Part shown: one piece after another, positions 54,809 to 64,000 of the stretch
Position numbering within the stretch: position 1 is the first letter of the stretch
How the letters are laid out: every line of letters begins with the position of its first letter
Source: Ascaphus truei
Lineage: Eukaryota; Chordata; Amphibia; Anura; Ascaphidae
NCBI GenBank assembly: GCA_036426205.1
Contig: CM071573.1
Span: 38,969,455 to 39,033,454, forward strand
DNA: 64,000 nucleotides
Direction: 5' to 3'
Notes under the pieces: model-generated
Seen by the model: only the letters and a program-made list of their open reading frames with translations
The model's database searches: none
What the model was told of the DNA's origin: nothing
Program-made: the position numbers and the translations under genes

Positions 54809-55599
54809 CCCTAACTTGAACATAAAAGCAATATGTTTGGTTCTGCAACCAGCAAACCTGCACCACTGTTCAGCAGAGAAGGGGTTACATCTAGGAAGGT
54901 AAGTAATACCATGTAATTTAGCTTACTAAATTGTCCTAGCATTTGTTCGTGTCTCTCAGCAGGTTTAGCGGTGTCACACAGCAGACAAGGTACAGTGCTC
55001 AGGGGCATTTCCTATTCTATAGAGAGGCAGATTAAAAGATGTAATTTACTGGGAAATTTTAATCTATCCGATTGGAGACATCTGCGGTTTGAAACAACAG
55101 ATCAATTAGTTTTTCTGGCTTTTAAATTCTTGGCTTGCAAATATTACTCACTACTAATCATGGGACTGTCAATTGGTTTATCTCTCAAGAGGTTAAAACA
55201 TCTCCCCCCCCCCCCTTCATATTCGGATGATTCAGCTTTATGTATGGCACAAGCCATAGGTTCTTCCTTTACATTATGGAACGTTCTTAAAGAGCGATAA
55301 GAATATATCACTAGTGAGAACCCAACTGGCAGCGAAAGAGTTGGAGACCGCGCATCAATGCAGGAATACATGTTCTTGCTTTGTAATAACAATAGGGGGC
55401 TAGACATGACACACCAACACCCCCAGTATTATGTCATAATAAAGAGATCCATGAAAGGAAAACGCATCTCCCCCACATTTCAACAGCAATATTTAGTACT
55501 TCTTTGAGAGAAAAATAGAAGAAAAGATTTGACTGTTACAAGTCTAATTACGGAAGACAATACTTGGTTTATACTGTACATTTTGTTTCTGCAGTCAAA
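54809..55599. other. Intronic, nothing recognised
   Basis: A donor-like GGAAGGTAAGTAAT at about 54894 follows a short open stretch, but it shows no similarity to the gene. A C-run is at 55204-55216. Confidence 0.35.
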
Positions 55600-55880
55600 T
55601 TAATCAGCATGTTTTCTATTTTAATTAAAACCATTTTAGTAAATTAAAGCCCACAGCAAAACACATATATAATTTGTTTGTAATTAGCTCTTAATTGGTG
55701 GTAGTTGAAGCTTAGCACCCTCGGTTTCTTTCTTCATGATTGCCATTTTATTAGCAGGCTAGTCATTAATTAATCTTTTTTTTCCTCTTCTAATTAGCTT
55801 ATAAAACTGTTGATGGCACATTATTGTAAATGTGATTTTTAAGTTCAAAGCGTGTTAATAAGCTTTCTTACTTAGAAGAA
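55600..55880. promoter_or_regulatory. Candidate conserved non-coding element
   Basis: Dense homeodomain-like words occur in unique sequence: TGTAATTAGCTCTTAATTGG (55678-55697), AGTCATTAATTAATC (about 55761), CTAATTAGCTTATAAAAC (about 55791). No repeat marks are present. This is the strongest enhancer-like block by composition in the window. Confidence 0.4.
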
Positions 55881-55964
55881 CAGAGATAAAGAAATTGCTG
55901 AAAACACTACCACTGTTATTTTATTCAGAATTCTCTCTTCACTGGCAACTGCGTGAAATCATCA

Positions 55965-55969
55965 AGCTG

Positions 55970-56010
<41 letters not shown>

Positions 56011-56057
56011 TTGTGTTGTGTAAAATATTTTTGGAGAAGCCACCTGGCAACCCTATA
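55965..56057 (+). mobile_element. Unclassified 380-bp repeat, right-end fragment
   Basis: After a GT tract, ATTTTTGGAGAAGCCACCTGG and CAACCCTA match the right end of 347-727. The rest of the element is absent. Confidence 0.6.
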
Positions 56058-56518
56058 ACCAGAATGATGCGCTGATGGCCCTTCTGCTGCTCACAGGTTT
56101 TATGTGCAGTCCCACTTAAGACAGAAAATAAATGTGAAATCCACTGGTACATTTCTTGCAGTGACTATTGCAAAACAATTTTTTTTAAACTGCGTTATAA
56201 TTCAGACAGTTATGGAGTTGCTGCTGAGGTAGGTGTGAGTTTGTAAATAGCCCTGACAGCCGTATGTATGCATACCTGTGATACTTGGGATTTTTGCAGC
56301 TAGTCTTTTGCACCTTAATTTGCAATGCTAAAAAAAAAAACAAGTTAAACGTGGTAAAGAAGCTGGGAATGGAAAATCACATGAATGCAGCACTTCATAG
56401 CCGCCATGGCTACAGTTTCTCTACAACTCCCACTGCACTCAAGCATTTTATACAGGGCAGTGCTAACTCTTTGGGTTATTGCAGCAATGGTTCATCCCCC
56501 TTCCGCATCTCCACCACC

Positions 56519-56669
56519 CAGGGGTGCTCAGCTTCAGTCCTCAAGATCCCCCAACTTGTTAGGTTTTAAAGATATCTGAGACGCTGATTGAGCCACCTGT
56601 GCTGAAGCTGGGATATCCTTACACACTGACCTGTTGGTGGCCCTTGAGGACTGGCGTTGAGCACCACAG
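56519..56669. mobile_element. hAT-type palindromic MITE, copy 9
   Basis: Left end CAGGGGTGCTCAGCTTCAG, right end GGCGTTGAGCACCACAG, with arm words CCCAACTTGTTAGG and CACTGACCTGTTGG. It ends 14 bp before the giant palindrome. Confidence 0.78.
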
Positions 56670-56683
56670 ACCTATCCTATTAT

Positions 56684-57820
56684 AATGAAAAAACAAGCGC
56701 AAAACGCAATAGTGAAGTATATCAAACTATTGGAGGTGTTAAAAGGGTAATAAATCTGCGTACAATTGGTTAGAACATAAGCATGTCGTGTATCAATACA
56801 GAAATTACCACACAGCCGTCGGCGGGATAGGTGATGGTGCGGGAACCCTCAGTAAGTATCTGCGGCACTTTCTGCATCTCAGTCGCTCCGTCGCTTTGAT
56901 CGCTCACCGATATGCATTCAGCTTACAGCAACACAAGGAGAACGTAACAGTGGGAGATCCTTAGTGGAGGACAATCACGCCCTGTGTATGTCCAAACACA
57001 GTTTCTTAGTCCACACGGAAGTTCAATCGATACAGCAGCCGCCGGTTCCTTCGCTCCACGCCTAGCAGCCCGTCGAACAGCTGGGACGTTGCACCTCGCG
57101 CGCGCGTGTGACGTCACGCACAGGACATATCTCCAACGGGAGAAGCGCGAACAGAAAAAGTCTTGTGCTATTGCACGATGAGAATGCTTGAAAATATAAA
57201 CCGTAGCTCTCGCGTTCGTATCTCAGTGATACTTCAGGGATCCCTGAAGAAGTATCACTTAGATACGAAACGCATAGGATTACGTTTTCTATTTTCAAGC
57301 ATTCTATCGTGCAATAGCACAAGAGACTTTTTCTGTTCGCGCTTCTCCCGTTGGAGATATGTCCTGTGCGTGACGTCAAACGCGCGTGCGAGGTGCAACG
57401 TCCCAGCTGTTCGATGGGCTGCTAGGCGTGGAGCGAAGGAACCGGCGGCTGCTGCTTGTATCGATTGAACTTCCGTGTGGACTAAGAAACTGTGTTTGGA
57501 CATACACAGGGCGTGATTGTCCTCCACTAAGGAATCTCCACTGTTACGGTTCTCCTTGTTGTCTGCTGTAAGCTGAACTGCATATCGGTGAGCGATCACA
57601 GCGACGGAGCCGACTGAGATGCAGAAAGTGCCGCAGATACTTACCTGAGGGTTCCCGCACCATCACCTATCCCGCCGACGGCTGTGTGGTAATTTGTGTA
57701 TTGATACACGACATGCTTATGTTCTAACCAATTGTACGCAGATTTATTACCCTTTTAACACCTCCAATAGAGTTTGATATACTTCACTATTGCGTTTTGC
57801 GCTTGTTTTTGTTTTTCATT
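56684..57820. mobile_element. 1.14-kb near-perfect palindrome (fold-back element)
   Basis: The two arms (about 56684-57240 and 57241-57820) are reverse complements along their whole length with only small differences, and the centre is CTTCAGGGATCCCTGAAG with no spacer. Outer ends are AATGAAAAAACAAGCGC and GCGCTTGTTTTTGTTTTTCATT. The arms hold CGCGCGCGTGTGACGTCACG-type GC-rich sequence and, near the tip, GATACGAAACGCATAGGATT. Open frames exist in mirrored pairs and carry no recognisable domain. It is best read as a foldback-type non-autonomous DNA transposon; no target duplication could be fixed. Confidence 0.85.
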
Positions 57821-58859
57821 TTCAGCTCTTGGGAGTGTTTGAGCTACTCCATCCATTCCAGCAGCATACGCCACCTTTCACCAGAATTGTATGGTCATTT
57901 AATTATATCACTTTCACGGTTTATTGTGATTCACTTATATTATAGGAGGGTGTATTTAGTTAATCACTATATTCAATCACAGACACTGTTCTATTATCAC
58001 AATTGAGTTATTTTTAGTCGCGCACTGTATTTTTCTCACTAACCTATTATAGCCACAAACCTCGTACTGTTAGCAGTATGTATTGTTTTCTACAGAACAC
58101 CCTGTAGGAAACGGAACATTGATTACTTTGCATATACCCATGCGCAATTTCCCTATTATCAAATGGCAGTAGCGCCTTCCTGCCATGTCACATCACAGCA
58201 GCATTTTAAAGCATATGTTCTAAATACAGGGCCTAGCTCCATTTTGTGAATGGCTGGGATTTTGTGTTTCCTGTTCAGAAGGAACATGTCCTGCTCCCTG
58301 AAACTGAGTGTGATGGAGCAAATAGGTCTCTAACTTCCCTACTTATTGCATATACCAGCTTGGCTGCTCCTCTCGACCCCGTACCTCATACTGTAGATAA
58401 AGATATAACCATCGATCCAAAAAAAACCCAGTAGAACAGCGCCATCTAAAAAGCATCAGATTTAGTTTGTTACAAAGAGAGTCTCGCACGTTAAATGGAG
58501 TAGGTAGGCACAAACCCGTTAGCGTGATGCTTCATATTGTTTTATAGTGCAGCATTGTGACATTTCCAGAAGGGGGGGAGGGGGGTGTTCCAGATATTTT
58601 CCATACCCCTGTATTAGCCACTGGCCCCATGTATAATTGCTTAGCTGTGAAGTGCTGGTATGAAAATGGCCTGCAGATAGGAGGGGTGCAGAGTGAGGAG
58701 CGAGAGAGGGGGGAGGGGGGGTGTAAGGAGGAAGTGTGACAAAAATTGAAAATTGGATAAAAAAAAATGAATAATGTCATATTACTAAAAAGATGAGGGG
58801 GTAATTTGTGCCGACTTTTTTGCTAATTTTACTCAAGCCTCAGAATAAGGGGCTGTCAC
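57821..58859. other. Intronic, nothing recognised
   Basis: Only G-rich runs near 58570 and 58710 stand out. No exon or repeat was recognised. Confidence 0.35.
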
Positions 58860-59165
58860 CCATTCTGTGCAGCAGGCCTGACAGTGGCAATGATCCGTGA
58901 AATAGGCTGCCTCTGGCTTTGTTCTGATAAGAATGAACAAATCTGCACAAAGCCAAGCTCCTGGAATCTCATTTTCATACTTGCATGCAGGCTAAAAGAA
59001 ATAAGCTGTTTGCTGACTTGATTAATCAGACAATTGAGGGCTTTTTTTTTTTTGTCGCTTTGATCTTTTTCGTCTCCTAGGTAACTCGGTTGACACTAAT
59101 GTTGAGCCTGAGTTAAGACAATTGTGCATTGTCGACATAATAAACATTATGATAAAAATATCAAA
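58860..59165. promoter_or_regulatory. Candidate conserved non-coding element
   Basis: Unique-looking sequence with GACTTGATTAATCAGACAAT (59015-59034), CTTTGATCTTTTTCGTCTCC, CTCATTTTCATACTTGCATGC and AGACAATTGTGCATTGTC. No repeat marks. The call rests on composition. Confidence 0.35.
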
Positions 59166-60580
59166 TGGAAAGGTCTTTATTTTTCGGCCGTTCCACGTCG
59201 CTCAGCCCCCCTTATTTTAGGCGGGCATGGGGATCCACTCCACTTGTTTTTTCTTGGATAAAAAAGGGGGTAACCTGTTTAAACAACTCAGATTATTATT
59301 ATTTTTTAATCAGAATAGGTGTCAGCCCAATATCAGCTGGTTTCATTGTAACCTAATAGAAGGATGTTATTGTGAGTAGACCACTTCAGTGTAGCATTGA
59401 TTGCGTCTCCATTATCTGTAGGTAAAACATGTCATGTTAAATAGCTTTTGATTTTATGCCTAATTGTGTGTTGTTTCTATTTGCATGGCTGTGAGTGTTT
59501 GGCATGCAGGGTGATGTGTCTGATAGGAGATGGTGAAGGTGCATGGCTAGCTGTGTGAAAGATTTCTGAACCTGTGCAGTCTGAATGATAGACACACAAT
59601 TACATTAACCAACATAGTCATTGTTCTGAACTTGCCTCCATCTGTATATGGATTACATGCGCAACCTCCCGACACAAAGATTAGGTGCAGGAATCAGAAG
59701 TTTGCGTTTGTTAACATCGTTGTGTGTCTATCATTCAAACATACACACACATTTCCTTAAACAGAATCTCCACATGGGCTCCCTGCCAACCCATCATTTC
59801 AAGGAAAGCGAGTGCTTTATTCCAAACAGACTATATTAAATGAAATATAATAATAATATTATTATAGTGTTTCTCCCCAATGGACTAAAGCGCTTCGCAG
59901 TTACAAAAAAGGAAGGAAAAGAAATATTTAACTTATAAACGAGACCAAAACAAGGAAGATACATTACAGAATGGGAAGGTTACGTGACTTTAAATGCGGA
60001 CAGGTTGTGGATCAGTAATAATGCTGGGTAAGCAGTTAGGTCTGGATCGTTGTTATAGATTCCCAGAGAGGGGTCTTCTCGCACTGTACGAGGCAGAATG
60101 TTCCAAGAGTGGGAGCAGCGTGGCTAAAAGTTCGGGCCCAAAGAAGTCACAGAGATTTGGGAAGTGTTACGGAGATCTTCATCTGCAGATTGAGTGCTCA
60201 CTGATTTCTAAGGACAACTACCATGCTAGGGAGCACTTCTTTGTGTATTCAGTAGATATTGCAGCAAGTTTGTTTAAAATATATAAATAATCCACCTGGA
60301 GCTGGATATTAATCCAAACACTGAGTCCTTAGAACCCACTCCAGTCAGTGTGTAGGGTGAGTGAAGGACTCTCAGATTGTGAGTAGTTTCTAGTTGATTG
60401 AAATGCAGTAAAATAAACTGTGCATTATAAAGGAACCACATTGTTTTTTTCCCCTGTGTGTCGAGCCAATGCGTATATAACTGTTAGTATATAACGGAAT
60501 AAATATATATGATGACACAGTATAAATGTTGTGATCAGATATAATATTAATACGTAGATTACATATACTAGATTAATACG

Positions 60581-60583
<3 letters not shown>
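59166..60583. other. Intronic, mostly unrecognised
   Basis: At about 59850-60260 the wording (CCCAATGGACTAAAGCGCTTC, CATTACAGAATGGGAAGG) looks like an interspersed repeat, but I found no second copy here and no ends. The 98-codon frame inside has no domain. Confidence 0.35.

Positions 60584-60628
<45 letters not shown>
60584..60628. repeat. (TA)n microsatellite
   Basis: TA tract of about 45 bp followed by a short ACACAC run. Confidence 0.95.
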
Positions 60629-60632
<4 letters not shown>

Positions 60633-60654
60633 ACACACACACAAAGCCTGCCAG

Positions 60655-62608
60655 GGAGTTATAAACCTGTCTGATTTTAAACTCTCTAAACCTGGGGATC
60701 TTGTCTCTCCAAGGGGCTAACATTCTGTCCCATACCAAACTGGATCAAATCCAATATTTTCTCAGACCTAGAAGAATTCTTCAGGAGACTACGACGAAAG
60801 AATACTTCCAAAAGAGAGCACCCCCTAATGACAGAGAACAACACAAAGAAAAAGAACACGTACTTCACCCCACCAACAGGACGCAAACATCATACTTGAC
60901 AGCTACACATACAGAGCTAAGATCACAAGTTTCCTTACTAGCATCACACAGCAGAAAAAAACTATGTACAACCTATCCCATGGAGAGATCTGCAATCAAG
61001 GAACTGCGAAACAACACACACATCCACATCAAAACAGCAGATAAAGGAGGCGCAGTGGTGCTTATGACACAAAATAAATACATAGAAGAAGGGCAATAGA
61101 CAAATACAGAACACCTATAAAGAAACTCACGCATGATCCAACCAGGAATATACAAAGCAACTCTGAATTTCATTCAAATCTTCCTAACCACCTGCAACCA
61201 CAATTGAAAACTAATTCCTGACAACCCAGGAGTTGGATCTTCTACATGCTTCCCAAAATCCACAAATCAGGAAACCCGGCAGACCAATTATAACAGGTAT
61301 GGATACACTCACGGAACAAATATCAGGCTTAGTGGAGAATATCCTCAAACTTTAGTCAGAAGCACAACAGCTTCTACAAGATACCACAGATTTTCTCAAT
61401 AATCTTAACAACATCAAACAAACTACCATTCCAAAACTGTAGTTACCATGGAGGTAGAATCCCTTTACACGAACATCCCCCACAGGATGGTATTGAGGCA
61501 TGCCTGCATTTCCTTACAAACATCTCCCTGGATCAGAAATACAGCGCTGATGTAATACCAAACTGATAGAAATACATCCTCATACACAACTACTCAGCTT
61601 CAACAAGGAAAGTACCTACAACTAATGGGGACTGCAATGGCTACCAAGATGGCACCGCAATATGCCAATCTTTTTAATGGCAAATCTTGAACAAAGATTC
61701 CTAACTACATGCCCACACACCCTACAAAAATACTATAGATACATGATGACTGTTTTAATATGGACAGAGGGTGAAGAAAAACTAAAACAATTCCACGAGT
61801 CCCTGAACTCATTCTCCATACTAAAACTCAAAATGGATTATCGGCCAAACCTAGTAAACTTTCTAGATACTACAGACACGAAAGATGGCAAACTACCACC
61901 ATCTGTATACAAGAAACCAACGACAGATGCAGTTACCTCAAACTCCAGCTTCCAGCCCACTCATACAAAAAAGGTATACACAGCCAGGCTATAAGATACC
62001 ACCGCATATGCTCTGCACTGAAGACAGAAAACAGCATCTCACCACCCTGACCGAATCGTTCAGACAGAAGGGATACAAACCAAAAGACCCATTGCCAAAA
62101 ATATACATCTGCAATAAAACCTACGAGAAACACCTGCTACATTACAGAAGAAAGAACCTACCACACGCATACCACTAGAGACCACATACAACCCTACCCT
62201 GAGGGTATACGAAAAATAATCCAGATCGCAACCCATGCTGACAGAGGATGCGACATTAAAAGAAATCTTTTCAAACCTCCCATTCTTGCATCCGGCAACC
62301 ACCAAACCTCAACCAGAAATTAGTCAGAGAAAAACTTCACAACGATTTAAAGACATGGATAATGGCACAAAAACGTGCAGCAACAAAAGCTGCAAACTCT
62401 GCAAACATATTTGCCAAGATCCCACAGCAGTCACAACCATAATTCAATGTTAAAGGATCATACAGCGCACATCCAGGAATATGGTATATATGATCAATGC
62501 AACAAATGTGACCAAGGTTGCTACATTGGGGAAACCAGCCAAAACTACAAGGAAGAATGAATATGCACAGACACTCTATACTCCATCACGAAGAAGGAAG
62601 ATACTGCT
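60655..62608 (+). pseudogene. Penelope-like retroelement (RT + GIY-YIG), 5' part
   Basis: Pieces of one protein can be read across all three forward frames. These are an N-terminal NLSDFKLSKPGDLVS with LDQIQYF, then IKTADKGGAVVLMTQNKYIEE (about 61030-61090), FYMLPKIHKSGNP (near 61240), TGMDTLTEQISG, and MEVESLYTNIP (near 61450). Next come an RT palm region with GNxMPIFLMANLE and a damaged catalytic Y-x-DD (about 61738-61755), and DYRPNLVNFLDT. The end holds SCKLCKHICQDP and the GIY-YIG nuclease signature YGIYDQCNKC, then GCYIGETSQ (62480-62550). Many frameshifts make it inactive. The RT/GIY-YIG pairing in this order is specific to Penelope-like elements. Confidence 0.85.
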
Positions 62609-63617
62609 TGTCACGGTAGCTTATGAAAAGATATAATGAACACCAAATATCTGGGTTGAACTGAACGAGGCTTAGATATAATAAAATATTTATTCCTTAA
62701 AAAGGTGAACACAGCAACATAGTACAATTAACAGGCAAGAAGGCAACACTACTTAGGGTTGGGGGGGTGGAGAAGGATCAGCTGCAATTCTCCAGCAATC
62801 CGGTGACATTCCAGGTGGGATCAGAAGCACAAACTAAAAACTGTAGGGTTGACACAGTTTATACCTGTGTAACCCTATTCTAACATTGAATACAGACTAG
62901 GTGAACAATTATCTGTATCCAATCCCTAACGTGGAGACACAGATTACCATGCCCCCTAGCTAGTTAGCCCATGTGTACTGGGACTGGGGTCATTATGTAG
63001 CCCCATAATTAAAATCAGGGGCAACGACAGTCTACCAAATGAAGTATCTGAAAGGATCTCATTGTTGTAGGTGTAGACATAACATACAAAACCACTCCAG
63101 TTTGATGATTCCCCCCTCAAGTAACAATTAGAGTGGCAGAGTCTGTTGATTAGTACTGGGCTGTGGATTAGTACTAGGTAAAACAATCAGGCAGTTAACT
63201 TTTGATCACAGTGTTAGGTCCAAGCCGTGCCCGTCATGACTGATAGCATAGCAGATGGGGTCCGCATTTTCAGAACAGATCCAAAATACCATACATATAC
63301 ACTTTAATATTCTCACATATTATCTGGTGTGGCTCAGTGGGTCGAAATTTGCCAGTTTTTAATGCTACAGTGACTCCACATATTGGCCAAATAAAACTCT
63401 CTGCGACCTCCAGAACTGGGGATACAGAAATTCACTTTAAAACATCTTTAAAATACAGGTTATAATGAAACATGGGAACAGCGGGAACATACATTTCATG
63501 ACATAAGGTGTAAACACATTCCTGGACGCAGTCCAGTAACCCCTTGCCTCCCTGTGAGGTCAGGGGTGGCCAATGGGGTGCAACCCTTTAATACCAGGCC
63601 AACCCCTCTCCTCTACA
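62609..63617. mobile_element. Solo LTR, family C, inserted in the Penelope-like element
   Basis: The 1,009-bp segment begins TGTCACGG, ends CCTCTACA and is flanked by the 6-bp duplication ACTGCT (62603-62608 and 63618-63623). Removing it restores continuity of the Penelope-like coding sequence, which proves insertion. AATAAA is at about 63388. It has no coding part; a 6-bp duplication fits an ERV- or Gypsy-type LTR. Confidence 0.8.
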
Positions 63618-63925
63618 ACTGCTCCACCTTGGGACATCACTTCTCACAACCAGATCATTCCATAAAGATCTAAAAATCAAAATCCTCAATGGAATGTTTA
63701 AAAACACCCAAAAGGAAAAAAACATTTGAACTCAGAATGAAAAGACTCTTTGACACCAAAACCAAGGACTTAATGCGGACATGGGTTTTCTCACACCCTA
63801 TCAAATTGTTGAATTATCATGCTTGCCTCCGTCTATCCACACTTTCTTCTCTCCACCATATCCCTCACCTCCCCACCTTTTCTGACACTGTCCCCTGGCT
63901 TCAAACACATTAACAACCCTACCTT
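63618..63925 (+). pseudogene. Penelope-like retroelement, 3' part
   Basis: After the LTR, the GIY-YIG domain's C-terminal part resumes: GHHFSQPDHS in one frame (63632-63661), a one-base shift, then DLKIKILNGMFKNTQKRK and TFELRMKRLFDTKTKDL. The last residues lead to a 3' untranslated tail. It belongs to the same copy as 60655-62608. Confidence 0.8.
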
Positions 63926-64000
63926 ATCTACAGTAAATATCTGTTGTTTTTTTCTTCTCTCTCTACACTGTTTAGCCATTGAAATCTTTGAATATCAGTA

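Larger units (their letters stand above)
50535..64000 (+). other. FAM204A intron 3 (open-ended)
   Basis: No further coding exon of the family was recognised to the window end, so the intron is at least 13.4 kb if the gene is intact. It is filled with L2, hAT, fold-back and Penelope-like copies annotated separately. Confidence 0.45.

Noticed and set aside
54833..54900. Possible exon ending in GGAAGGTAAGTAAT
   Set aside because: The translated residues do not match FAM204A or any family that I recognise.
56923..57599. Mirrored open frames inside the giant palindrome
   Set aside because: They occur in symmetric pairs because the arms are reverse complements, and they carry no domain.
1..64000. 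CRISPR arrays, rRNA and tRNA genes
   Set aside because: None was seen by reading; the regular repeats present are minisatellites and microsatellites, and no cloverleaf with A and B boxes was recognised.

Overview
The window looks like a gene-poor, transposon-rich stretch of a vertebrate nuclear genome, most likely from a frog or toad (anuran amphibian). The pointers are inference from repeat content: CR1, L2, L1 and Penelope-like retrotransposons, a BEL/Pao LTR element, a chromodomain Ty3/Gypsy element, many hAT-type palindromic MITEs, TTAA-flanked (Kolobok-like) elements and fold-back repeats. There are no operons, no recognisable tRNA or rRNA, and no CRISPR. Almost every long open frame is a transposon protein or a chance frame in a repeat.

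The one host gene I recognise is the 5' part of FAM204A on the + strand. It has a GC-rich promoter near 45,830-46,038 and a first coding exon at 46,039-46,318 whose protein starts MWSGLLPPG. A probable short exon lies at 49,203-49,255 and a lysine/arginine-rich exon at 50,453-50,534. The rest of the gene was not found and probably lies beyond base 64,000. In human the gene sits on 10q26 near PRLHR, RAB11FIP2 and EMX2 (recalled, not checked). That setting fits the homeodomain-site-rich, unique-looking blocks listed as candidate conserved non-coding elements.

Layout: 1-8,460 is nested repeats: two solo LTRs of one family with 4-bp duplications, a Harbinger-type MITE, an unclassified 380-bp repeat, a 30-bp minisatellite, a frameshifted RT-bearing LINE and two hAT MITEs. 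8,460-22,000 is unique sequence with scattered MITEs, two CR1 fragments and L2 tails. 22,090-23,455 is a CA tract, a GC-rich minisatellite and a Helitron-like 3' end at a TA tract. 27,321-29,221 is a deleted chromovirus on the minus strand. 32,387-39,431 is a BEL/Pao element with both LTRs, a 5-bp duplication and an uninterrupted 1,717-codon frame that has lost the integrase core. 41,470-45,655 is MITEs and an L1 endonuclease fragment. 45,830-64,000 is FAM204A and its introns, which hold CR1, L2 and hAT copies, a 1.14-kb near-perfect palindrome, and a Penelope-like pseudogene split by a solo LTR.

I found no clear new biological system. The most unusual items are the giant palindrome, a recurring ACGCGTTTCG-like core at the centre of several fold-back repeats, GC-rich repeats carrying RFX X-box and CACGTG motifs, the integrase-less BEL element, and an apparent one-base loss at a FAM204A splice donor.
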